Part shown: positions 22,973-32,461 of the stretch, piece after piece
How positions within the stretch are numbered: the first letter of the stretch is position 1
How the letters are laid out: every line of letters starts with the position of its first letter
Source of the DNA: Chionoecetes opilio
Taxonomy: Eukaryota; Arthropoda; Malacostraca; Decapoda; Majidae
Assembly (NCBI GenBank): GCA_016584305.1
Contig: JACEEZ010018920.1
Location: 26,253 to 90,252, forward strand
DNA length: 64,000 bases
Direction: 5' to 3'
Program-made: the position numbers and the translations under genes
The notes under the pieces: model-generated
Seen by the model: the letters and a program-made list of their open reading frames with translations, nothing else
Databases searched by the model: none
What the model was told of the DNA's origin: nothing

Positions 22973-23516
22973 CAAGACAAGTGGAGTAGATGTTGTAGTT
23001 TCCGCAAAAGTGTTGGGGATGTAGTCATCAGGGCCGTCTCCAACATTTACAGAGCGAATGAGTTCGGCTCTGTAATGTCTCGCTCCAATTTCCATCTTTG
23101 TGGCTTCCTCATAAGCAGAGGAAGCATCATCTGCTGCAGCAAAATTTATGTAGCACCTATTTGTTTGTCCATTGTCATCATAAATAAGTCGGATGCGGCG
23201 AACCAAAACCATAAGCCTTGAAAATATCATGTATTGCTCTGTAAGTCAAGGCCTGGGACACGTTGGACAGAAGCAAGGTGTCCAACGTAGAAGTGCCCCT
23301 AGGGTCAGGCTCGTCTCTCAATCCCTGTCTGCGTCCCTTGATGCGGGGACCGCCAGACCGGGGAGCTGAGGAGGAAGGAGCGGCTGCCCGCTTCGTGCCA
23401 CGTCGGGTCTGGAAAGGCGCCAGAGTGGCAATGTGAGAGGATCCAATGGGAGATGTCGAGGACAAGCGGACGTCAGGGAGAGAGGCAGGCCGGGGTAAAT
23501 TAATTGATTGACTCAT
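22973..23516 (-). pseudogene. Jockey copy B ORF1, 3'-deleted
   Basis: Starts at the ATG 23,516-23,514 (MSQSINLPRPASLPDVRL). After an Ala/Pro/Ser/Arg-rich basic stretch comes an RRM-like domain: DTLLLSNVSQALTYRAIHDI (RNP2-like) and NRCYINFAAADDASSAYEEA (RNP1-like). A frameshift lies between these two motifs. The frame then runs through GDGPDDYIP into the deletion junction and joins endonuclease sequence (VLLINELDPEIICLQE), so the CCHC part is gone. The RRM region is better preserved here than in copy A and is the best evidence for the ORF1 domain type. Confidence 0.75.
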
Positions 23517-23593
23517 AAACAAAATTACTTCACTTCCCCACGCCCCCACCCACCACGGAGCCCAACAAGGGGAAGCTGTCTGTTGGGGAAGGA

Positions 23594-24200
23594 TGAGGGG
23601 TGGAAAGGCAGCTGTTGTTTGTAATATCAGTTCGGAGCTCCTCAAAGCCGGGGTGAGGCCATGATCCGTGGGTTGTATGCTGTCCTGACTGCCGTGTGGC
23701 AATCAGGTACCATTCCTCCTGATTGGAAAAAGGGGGGTGGTCATCCCTATCTGGAAAGGGAAAGGGGACCGTCAGGACTGCAACAATTACCGCGGTATTA
23801 CACTGCTCAGCGTGCCAGGCAAGGTGCTTGCCCATCTATTGCTGACACGGATCCGCAGTCATCTGCTGAAGCATCAGAGACCTCAGTAGTCTGGGTTCAC
23901 GCCTGGTAAGTCAACAACGGACCGTATCCTAGCGCTTCGTGTCCTGGTGGAACGCCGACGTGAGTTTCGACAGGGGACTTGAACTTGAGCCGACTTGCAG
24001 CCTATGTTGATCTCAAGAAGGCATTTGACTCAGTGCATCGTGAGTCACTCTGGGATCGTCTGCGACTTCGCGGGATTCCTGCAAGGACTATTGGTTTGAT
24101 AACTGGTCTGTATTATGGGACTGAGGGTGCTGTGAAGTGTGGGGCAGGTGTATCCAGCTTCTTTCCTGTTTATACAGGAGTGAGGCAAGGGTGCGTCATT
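23594..24200 (+). pseudogene. Outer RTE, segment 2 (RT front half)
   Basis: Encodes, with frameshifts, the RT fingers: MIRGLYAVLTAVWQSGTIPP, IPIWKGKGDRQDCNN-like, ITLLSVPGKVLAHL, and QQSGFTPGKSTTDRILALR. These are followed by AAYVDLKKAFDSVHRESLWD and end at the GVRQGCV motif. It breaks off at GTGCGTCATT, the target site of the inner RTE, and resumes at 37,686. Confidence 0.88.
24191..24200 (+). other. Inner RTE target-site duplication, left
   Basis: GTGCGTCATT. The same ten bases recur at 37,686-37,695 and, in the duplicated block, at 31,861-31,870. Confidence 0.92.
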
Positions 24201-24216
24201 CAATCAATCAATCATT
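24201..24216 (-). repeat. RTE 3' tail (ATTG)n
   Basis: On the element strand: ATGATTGATTGATTG. The same tail is seen at 39,944-39,959 and, in plus orientation, at 38,380-38,392. Confidence 0.85.
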
Positions 24217-25386
24217 AGGAGCATACGCCGGGGGGGCGTCGCCTCGGCCACCCTACGACACCACTTCCGGGGGTCACGACGCGCGAGCTCCCATGCAGGC
24301 TCCTTTCCCATACCAAGCAGCTCTAGACAAGAAACATCAACTTGCCCCAGCCACGAGCCTTGTGGGCGCCCCCTTGGCCTCCTCCACGCCGGATTGTCTC
24401 TTACAGATACAACCCGATGGGAAGGATCGGTTTCAGGGTAGCGTGCCACATGCCCATATAGCCGAAGTTGGCGCTGACGGACTATGCAGGTAATAGGCCT
24501 CGATTCAGTCTCACGGTGCAATCGCTGATTTGACGCGTAATCATCCCAGCGATACCCCATGATTCTGCCAAGACACTTATTACCAAAGGCATTGATTCGT
24601 CTCTTCAAGTCACTATTTAGTGTCCATGTCTGACAACCATAGAGTAAGACAGGGATCACAAGCGACTTGAAGATCCGGATCTTTGTCCTTCTGCACAGGT
24701 ACCGACAACGCCAAATACTCCCGCTGAGCGAGTCCATACACACCGTGGGCTATGCCAATCCGCCGTAAGACTTCTTGACATGACCCGCCGTCATTATGGA
24801 CTGCGCTACCAAGGTATGTAAAACTTTCCAAGATCTCAATGTCCTCGCCACACGCATGAACAGACTGTACTGTAAGTAAGTCTATGAGACTGTATCTAGT
24901 AAGTCTCCAAACACCTGGACCTTGGTCTTGAGCCAGGAGACCTCAAGTCCCAAAGGCTTTGCCTCCTCCTGCAGCGCCTCGAGAGCCATCACCAGGACCT
25001 CCAGCGACTCAGCAAAGATTACTGCATCATCGGCAAAAACAAGATCAGTGATCTTGGTGTTGCCGACGGATGCTCCACAATCACTTTGATCTACAACCTT
25101 GTCCAATACCCAGTCCATACAAGCGTTGAAAAGTGATGGGGCAAGGACGCACCCTTGCCTCACTCCTGTATTCATAGGAAAGAAGCTGGATACACCTGCC
25201 CCACACTTCACAGCACTCTTAGTCCCAGAATACAGACCAGTTATCAAACCAATAGAGTGCAGGCAGGATCCCTCGAAGTCGCAGAAGACCCAAAGTGACT
25301 CACGATGCACTGAGTCAAAGCCTTCTGAGATCAACATAGGCTGCAAGCATCCCCTGTCGAAACTCACGTCGGCGTTCCACCAGGAC

Positions 25387-25396
25387 ACGAAACACT
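25387..25396 (-). other. CR1/L2-like target-site duplication, left
   Basis: ACGAAACACT against ACGAAGCGCT at 30,179-30,188 and 36,004-36,013 (8 of 10 identical). The RTE sequence is contiguous across it when the element is removed. Confidence 0.65.
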
Positions 25397-25756
25397 TGAA
25401 ACACTTAATAGCTTACCATAATACATACGTTAATAAAGTTATATAACATAATTTGTGTAAGCAGCCCATACGAAGCCATACGGCTATTCGGGCAGCATCT
25501 CTGTAGTTTACAAACAAGTTTATCTAGGACGTCAGTAGCAATTACATAAAAGAAGAAGAAAACAAGAAAAAAGAAGAAGAAAAAAACAACAACAAGGTAA
25601 ACAAAAAACAAAAACAAAAAAAACTGGAGAAATACATAGACAATTGCTCAAAAAATCATTTGTATAATGCTAATAAAATGTATTCTTGGCACTATAATAA
25701 ATCTACATGACCATCATTGGAAATATATTAGAACAAATATTAGAACAAATATCTCG

Positions 25757-26610
25757 TCAGTATTGGGACAATAAATAATTTTTGTATTGCCTTTTAAATG
25801 AACATAATGTTGGTAGGGTCTTAACAGAGTCGGGTATATTATTCCATATCTTGGGACCAGAGTAGGCTAGTGAGTGTTGAAAAACTGTCAGGTTATGTTG
25901 TGGTACACGGAGGTGTTCACAGTTGCGGGTGGGGTAGTTATGTTGAGGGAGCAAGTTAATATAATGACCATCAGTAACTAATTTGTGCATATATATTCCA
26001 ATCTGTAATTTGTTTATGTCAAATAATTTCAAGATGTTCATATTCTTAAATAAAGGGTGAGTATGATCAAAGTAGCCCGAATTTGTAATGATCCTAATTA
26101 TTTTCTTTTGTAGCCGGAACAGGGGAAGTAAATGAGTGGGATATGTGTTGCACCAGACTGGAGTACAATATTGAAAGTGTGGCAATACATGGGCATTATA
26201 TAGAATTTTAAGTATATTATTAGGCATAAGATCTCTAATTTGATATAATAGAGATACGATTCTAGACAATTTAAGACATAATTCATTAATGTGGTGTTTA
26301 AAGGGATATGTTATCATCAAAAGTTACACCTAGTAGTTTTGTGTTGGTTAGTTCTGTTGATGACATTGTTGTTGTATAACAGAGTAGGAAGAATTTTAGT
26401 CGCCTTGTTGGTAAAGAGCATATAATAACGTTTTGTTTAAATTGACGGTTAGTCTATTACTCAAAACCATTTAAAAAAAATTATAGGTCTTGGTTGGCTG
26501 TTTCTATCAAGGATGTAGGGTCTGCACCAGTAATAAATAAAGTAGAGTCATCAGCAAAAAGTATTGTTTTTAAATTTGTAAATACATTTGGGAGATCATT
26601 TATATAGATA
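25757..26610 (-). pseudogene. CR1/L2-like RT, 3' half
   Basis: Begins at IYINDLPNVF. It then has the catalytic TILFADDSTLFIT, the thumb (ITFKHHINELCLKLSRIVSL) and the C-terminal domain: HFQYCTPVWCNTYPTHLLPL, LQKKIIRIITNSGY, YPTRNCEHLRVPQHN and SGPKIWNNIPDSVK. It ends at a stop at 25,757. A 187-codon part (25,757-26,320) is open without break. When the DNA transposon and one copy of its TAA target are removed, the preceding half joins as GPILFL-IYINDL with the frame kept, which confirms both pieces are one gene. Confidence 0.88.
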
Positions 26611-26611
26611 A

Positions 26612-29080
26612 CCACTGGGGAACAAATTTTTGTTGAGTTAGGTCTGACACTTGTTATTAAGTAATTTTTGGGTGCTGAATCCAAAACTGATCTCAGTTTT
26701 TCTCTATCACGTCAAGTTTTTGAACTGTAGGATTTTCGTTTCTTAAAAAATATGAAAAATACTGTACATAACAGTAACAGTGCTTATTTTATAAAAAGTT
26801 GCAAATGTTAACATACAATGAAAAATGAAAGAAATAGGCATGAATAGAATGTTTATTTAACATTATCATGTTTTTAGAAAGGATAAGGCTATAATTGTTG
26901 TGCAGGTTAAGGTAAAAAATTTACGTTTTGTAGCTTTGTCTGGAGTGTTCACTTGAGGACTATCGCGTTTGATGCTCCAACAATAGTCAGCCATCATATG
27001 CACTTTCCCATCTACCCTGGTAACGTTCTTCCATAACCTTCAAATCTTGGTGAAATCGTTCACCTTGCTCGTCGCTAGCAGCACCAAGATTTTCCGGGAA
27101 AAGTTGGCAAGATGGCTATGCAAAAAAATGTACTTTAATACTCATGTTGCAACCAAGCACTTTGGTAGCTCTCCAATAGTTTCTGAACAATTTCTGTGTA
27201 ATTACTTGCACGTGTATTTCCAAGAAAGTTCTTGACGACGTCTTTGAATGATAGCCAAGCATTCTTTTCAAGGTCTGACATAGTACCGTTGAACATGTTC
27301 ATCTTTGATGAGCTGTCGAATTTGTGGACATCAAACACACCGGCCTTGATTTTTTCAATTGACAGTCCAGGAAATCCCAAGATGATGTACTTCAAACAGT
27401 CGCCATCAGTTGACATGCTTTTACAAATTGTTTCATGAGACCTAGTTTTATGTGCAGAGGTGGGAATATTATTTTCCCTTCCTGTCAAACAATGGCTCAT
27501 GTACAATGTTAGGATCTCCAGGTTTAAGATCAGATCTCGGAGGCCAATTCGTCTGAACCCAATGCTTCTCTCGAGCTCTGCTATCCCACATACAGAGAAA
27601 GCAGGGATACTTTGTGTATCTACGTTGTTGACCAAGAAGGAAGGACACCATTTTAAGGTCAACACAGATGATCCAATTGTGTTTGTCATATTGCAATAAC
27701 TCAATGACTCTCTTTACATCTCCATATTCTTCACGAAGACAGACCGAATGCCCAAATGGACTGCGCCAAACAAATTGCCATTGTGTAGAAGGACACACTT
27801 CAAGCTCCGTTTTGAGCTATCAATAAACAATCGCCATTCATTTGGATTGTAGATTGAAAGCCCTAATTCCTTCAGTAAACCAGGAATGTTATGGCAAAAC
27901 AAAAAACCCGCTGGCACTTCGAAAGTACTGCAGAAATGTATTTTCTCTGGTTCGAAAGTATGATACCTTCACTCCTTGTTCAAGTATGTTTTTCTCGTTC
28001 AGTCTTGATGCTAGTATTTCTGAAGCTTTTTTGGATAGGCCCAAATCACGTGCTAAATCATTCAACTCGTGCTGATCAAATCCCCTACGAACTGAATCCT
28101 CGTGAATGTCAAAATCTGCATCATTGCTGTCACTGCGTTCTTCAACATCACTCAGATCTTCTAGAGGAGGTAGTTGTTCGAAAACAGGCACTGGAATTTC
28201 AGCTGAATGAGGCATTGGTCTTATAGCTGACGATAGATTAGGATATTCTATTTTACTTTTATTTTTCTTTGTTAAATCCTGATGTTTTCACTAAACAAAA
28301 GTAACAGTCTGTGGAATGATCTTTTTGCTCTCGCCAAACCATGGGATACCAAATGCCAACTTTCACGTGTTCCTTTGGTCCACATCCGTAATCTCTCGAC
28401 ACACTGCTTGCACACTTTGTGAGGGGCCCATAGCTTGTCTTGATCACCGAGTTTCACTTTAAAAATCAAGAAAAATGCTTGTTTGACAAATACGCTGATG
28501 CTTGCCCTCTGACTTGGAATGGTGAAACTACCACATATATAGCAGAAGGAGTCAGGGTTGTTTAGGCATTTACGACGACGTAGCAGGAGCAGACATGATC
28601 TGAAACAAAAGAAATATATACCTATGTAAAAATAAAACACTAAGCTGGAATAGTTTTCAAGCTTTGAAAACAAAACAAAACAGCATAAACGAAATAGAAA
28701 TTACAATGGTATGTTGTTACAAGGTTAAGAGAAAAGCATTAACAAATCCTCCTAATTCCTACTATCCTAGCTTTCTGTTTGCAGATATTGATAGTACTGA
28801 CCTATTGGGAGCTGCACACACCTCTCACCGCACTGTCTCAATTGTAACTGCACAAACAAATTGCCACATAGCTCTCGATGAGTCAAATCGTAATCAGCTG
28901 GCAAGTTTTACTACAGCTCACAAGTGGAATTTTGCTTATCTGGAGGGTAAGCTGTGGAGAAAAAACTTGACGTGCTAGAAAAAAACTGACTACAGATTTG
29001 GAATCAGCATGCCAATTTTAGTCTAAAAAAGCTCAAAAATCTAACTCACAATTTTTTTTCTTTCAAATTGTTCCCCAGTG
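26612..29080 (-). mobile_element. CACTA-like DNA transposon, block copy 1
   Basis: Terminal inverted repeats CACTGGGGAACAAATTTTTG (left, from 26,613) and CACTGGGGAACAATTTGAAA (right, reverse complement ending 29,080), with an inner shared TTGTTGAGTTAG. It is flanked by TAA on both sides (left copy altered by one extra C). CACTG termini and a 3-bp duplication fit the CACTA/CMC group; that class call is inference. It encodes one transposase-like protein on the minus strand. Confidence 0.85.
26907..28596 (-). CDS. Transposase-like protein of the CACTA-like element (frameshifted copy)
   Basis: The start is the ATG at 28,596-28,594 (MSAPATSRRK). A frame of about 560 codons is expected, ending SYKRKFLP at 26,907. 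The N-terminus is rich in zinc-binding pairs (DSFCYICG, HKVCKQCVERLRMW, TDCYFC), then an acidic linker (EERSDSNDADFDIHED). The central region shows possible catalytic acidic residues in RLFIDSSKRSLK and IICVDLKMVS. A CX2C-H motif (YPCFLCMWDSRAREKHW) precedes KIIFPPLHIK and SDEQGERFHQD. In CMC transposases a Cys/His insertion lies within the DDE fold, which matches in outline. Several frameshifts here are at positions where block copy 2 reads on, so they look like sequencing errors. Upstream TTTGTTTCAG could be a splice acceptor. Confidence 0.75.
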
Positions 29081-30178
29081 TAAGGAATAAAATGGGACCC
29101 AGACACTACCCTGAGGACTCCGTACTGAATATGTTGAGGTATAGATAGACAATTCTGAAATTTTGTACTTTGGGTTCTACCGGTGAGGTAGTCTCTAAAC
29201 CAGTCATGTATGATGCCACGTTATACCATAATGTTTCAATTTTTGTAGTAAGATATCATGTTTCACTGTATCAAAAGCTTTAGTAAAGTCTATATAAATA
29301 GTGAGCATTGTATGTTGAGCATCCAAGGCAGAGTAGATGTTATCGGTGAAGGCGGTCAAAGCACTAAAGGTACTTAAGCCTTTTCGAAAACCAAATTGTT
29401 CTTTGTTGATAATAGATTTTTGGTTAAGAAATTTAATATAATTTTTTTCATTAATTTTTTCGAATATTTTGAGTAGGGGCTTAGCAGTGATATTGGTCTG
29501 TAATTGTCAATGTTGTCTTTTGGACCTTTTTTATAAATAGGGATTACGGTTCCATGTTTTAAACATTGAGGAAAAATTCCTTTTTCGATGGACTGGTTGA
29601 ACAAGATTGATAATGGAACAGCTATTTGTTCTTTATTAGCTTTTAGGAGAGAGACAGATATTTCATGGGTATTACACTTTTTGTTTTTTAATGAGTTTAT
29701 TACAGCTGCAACGTCCTTGTGTAGTACTGGAGGAACAATCATTGATGTTGGATAAATTTCCTCTCAGAAAGTCAAGTGGGTTAAAATCGGAAGGTGGGAT
29801 GTTGTTATCTAAATTGGAAGCAATATCTGTATAATACTTATTGAAGGCCTCTGAATATCGGATGGGCATCTCATTACTTTATTATTCATTTTTATGTAGG
29901 TGAGATAAGTTTTTTTATTGTTATTTTTTTAGCTGATTTATGGTTTTCCCTATTTTGCGTGTACCATTTTTAAAGTTTGTAAATATCGACATATAGTATG
30001 AAATGTTATGATTTTTTATAATCCTATTTAGGACATTGCGGTATTTTTTATAATAACTTTAAAAAACAACACCTATTTTTACCTTCAATAACAACTCCTT
30101 CAATAGATTATTTTTGGTCTTGACCGATTTAATTACAGCTGACGTTATCCAAGGGTTATGTAGCCGATATTCAGAAAT
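29081..30178 (-). pseudogene. CR1/L2-like RT, 5' half
   Basis: Reads HNPWITSAVIKSVKTKNN at the 5' edge, then YMSIFTNFKNGTRKIWKTIN. RT fingers follow: VPLSILFNQSIEKGIFPQCL, HGTVIPIYKKGPKDNIDNYR, PISLLS, FGFRQGLSTFSALTAF and TIYIDFTKAFD, up to QYGVPQGSVLGPILFL. It lacks an endonuclease because the element is 5'-truncated. Several small indels break the frame; block copy 2 is cleaner in the first part. Confidence 0.85.
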
Positions 30179-31860
30179 ACGAAGCGCTAGGATAAAGGTC
30201 CGTTGTTGACTTACCAGGCGTGAACCCAGACTGCTGAGGTCTCTGATGCTTCACCAGATGACTGCGAATCCGTGTCAGCAATAGATGGGCAAGCACCTTG
30301 CCTGGTACGCTGAGCAGTGTAATACCGCGGCAATTGTTGCAGTCCTGACGGTCCCCTTTCCCTTTCCAGATAGGGACGACCAGCCCCCTTTTCCATCAGG
30401 AGGAATGGTACCTGATTGCCACACGGCAGTCAGGACAGCATGCAACCCGCGGATCATGGCCTCACCCCCAACTTTGAGGAGCTCCGCACTGATATTACAA
30501 ACACCAGCTGCCTTTCTACCCCTCAACTTTGCTACAGCCTCTCTGACTTCGTCAAGAGAGGGTGCGGTTTCGTCAATGAGGGGATCGGCATCCACTGCCT
30601 GTAACCCAGTGGTGTGAAGCTGCTCAGTTGGAGGGTCCGCCGTGAACAACTGCCCAAAGTACTCAGCCCAACGAGCCATCTGCCTATCCATGTCCGACAC
30701 GAGGCACCCATCTGCTGTTCGAATAGCACTCGCCCGAGAAGGAGACTTGGAACGGAGCTTCTTCAGGGCTCAGTAGGCGGGTCGGAGGTCATTAGCGTTC
30801 AAATGACCCTCGACATCCTCAGCGAGACTCCTGGCATACCTTTCCTTGTCTCTCTCCAGGAGGGTTCTAGTCCGGCGTGACAGAGCCCTGTGCTGGTCCC
30901 GGTTCCCAGCCAGCCTGGCAGCGTGACTCTCCTCGATTTTCTCCAGCGTCTCCGTCGAGACAAAACCACGCCTTGACCACGGGCGCTCCCCAATACACTC
31001 CTTGGCAGCCTGTAGTGTTTCACGTTTGAAGGTATCCACAGTTCTACAGGGTCCCCGAGAGCACCGAGCACATCAAACCGATTTGAGACTGCCACCGCAT
31101 ACTCATGAGCACATGTCAAGTCCTTCAGTTTCTCAAGATGAAACCAGTATGGTTACCTCTTGAGATTCTTATGGACTTGACATGAAGCTTAAGTGTAGCA
31201 ACAAGAAGTCTGTGATCTGTTCCAAAAACTCAGCACTCCGGTAAACCCTGCAGTTCTGGAGGATCCTCCAACGAGTACTAACGAGGATGTGGTCGATCTC
31301 CTTAGCTACCCCTCCGGCATTACTATACCATGTCCAGCGGTTCAGCTCTGGCCTCTGATACCAAGAACCTGCAATTCTCAACCTTCTGGATCTTGTAAAG
31401 TTCAGAAGCAGAGAACTGTTGGTGTTTCTGGTACCGGAGCCATGGGGACCAACACATAACTCGTAGCCATCTCTCACAGTGCCAGTAGTAGCATTGAAGT
31501 CGCCCAAGACAATGAGTGTGTCCCGAGGAGGACACTGGTCTAAAACAGAGTCGAGTTTGGCGTAGAACATCTCTTCTCTTCAGTTTTACGCATCTCGGTA
31601 GGAGCGTACACTGCAACAAGAGACAAGAAACCCAGAGTGTGTTTCATCCTCACCCGCATTATACGCTCATCAACCGGAGTAACCTCAACAACTGACGGCT
31701 GCAGTTTTGCTGGAGATGCCTATAGCTACTCCCCGTACACGGTGACCATTGCTCATGCCGGACCAGTAGTAGGTGTAACCCCCACTGCTAGTCTCGCCAC
31801 TGCCAGGCCTCCTCGTCTCAGAGAGTCCCACTATATCCACCCTCAGCCTACTGAGGGTCA
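30179..31860 (-). pseudogene. Inner RTE 5' half (endonuclease, RT front), block copy 1
   Basis: Starts inside the endonuclease (SRLRVDIVGLSETRRPGSGE; YYWSGMSNGHRVRGVAIGIS). It continues LGFLSLVAVYAPTEMRKTEE, DTLIVLGDFNATTG, NRWTWYSNAGGVAKEIDHIL and TDHRLLV, then linker and RT fingers to TDRILALR. The endonuclease resembles that of RTE elements and of the domesticated CFDP2. Frames are broken by several indels, many not shared by block copy 2. Confidence 0.85.
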
Positions 31861-31933
31861 GTGCGTCATTGCCCATCACTATTCAACACTTGTGGACTGG
31901 GTATGGACATAGATAAGTGATTTGGAGATCCTG

Positions 31934-31934
31934 N
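31934..31934. other. Single N at the junction of the two blocks
   Basis: The only ambiguous base in the window. It lies exactly where the first copy ends and the second begins, which suggests a contig join. Confidence 0.9.
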
Positions 31935-32461
31935 CCAATTATGTAATGCATTATTTTTTTGTAGCCGGAACAGGGGAAGTAAAATGAGTGGGATATGTGT
32001 TGCACCAGACTGGAGTACAATATTGAAAGTGTGGCAATACATGGGCATTATATAGAATTTTAAGTATATTATTAGGCATAAGATCTCTAATTTGATATAA
32101 TAGAGATACGATTCTAGACAATTTAAGACATAATTCATTAATGTGTGGTTTAAAGGATATGTTATCATCAAAAGTTACACCTAGTAGTTTGTGTTGGTTA
32201 GTTCTGTTGATGACATTGTTGTTGTATAACAGAGTAGGAAGATTTTAGTCGCCTTGTTGGTAAAGAGCATATAATACGTTTTGTTTAAATTGACGGTTAG
32301 TCTATTACTCAAACACCATTTAAAAAAAAATTATAGGTCTTGGTTGGCTGTTTCTATCAAGGATGTAGGGTCTGCACCAGTAATAAATAAAGTAGAGTCA
32401 TCAGCAAAAAGTATTGTTTTTAAATTTGTAAATACATTTGGGAGATCATTTATATAGATAA

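Larger units (their letters stand above)
20678..23593 (-). mobile_element. Jockey-type retrotransposon copy B, internally deleted
   Basis: 2,916 bp on the minus strand with the same 5' start and 3' tail as copy A but with two internal segments missing. One, about 1.55 kb, runs from the end of the endonuclease to the RT ETRFLG motif (junction near 22,360). The other, about 1.57 kb, removes the ORF1 zinc-knuckle half and the endonuclease start (junction near 22,972). The RT palm with YVDD is absent, so this copy cannot move itself. It sits inside outer RTE segment 1/2 with a 13-bp target duplication. Confidence 0.9.
24201..25396 (-). pseudogene. Inner RTE 3' half (RT palm to C-terminus)
   Basis: Contains GFDSVHRESLW, the palm motif TGVRQGCVLAPSLFNACMDW and the catalytic LVFADDAVIFAESLEVL. 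Then come SFTYLGSAVHNDGGS, PVLLYGCQTWTLNSDLKRRI and the C-terminal QRQLRLYGHVARYPETDP, AWRRPRGRPQGSWLGQVDVS. The reading frame is expected to end at a TGA that lies within the tail repeat itself. Two or three frameshifts break it. RTE proteins nick DNA and copy their RNA at the nick. Confidence 0.88.
25397..30178 (-). mobile_element. CR1/L2-like non-LTR retrotransposon, block copy 1
   Basis: A minus-strand element 5'-truncated just before the RT, inserted into the inner RTE and split by a CACTA-like transposon at 26,613-29,080. RT order and motifs fit the CR1/L2 branch of the Jockey superfamily, with catalytic FADD and C-terminal NTRN-like and GPKIWN motifs. The 3' end shows a doubled AAGTGTTTC on the element strand, compatible with the short 3' repeats of this branch. 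Confidence 0.8.
26083..31933. other. Duplicated 5.8-kb block, first copy
   Basis: Collinear with 31,935-37,768 along its whole length at very high identity. It contains the same CR1/L2-like, CACTA-like and RTE sequence, with differences mostly single-base indels in homopolymers. It ends at the N at 31,934. See the finding on false duplication. Confidence 0.9.

Noticed and set aside
24191..25396. Twin-priming (5' inversion) as the cause of the opposed RTE pieces
   Set aside because: The same ten-base duplication flanks the inverted element and the outer RTE continues beyond it. A separate insertion explains this better.
27842..28226. Plus-strand open frames inside the CACTA-like transposase (also 33,683-34,066)
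   Set aside because: Antisense shadows of the transposase; no motif and no independent evidence.
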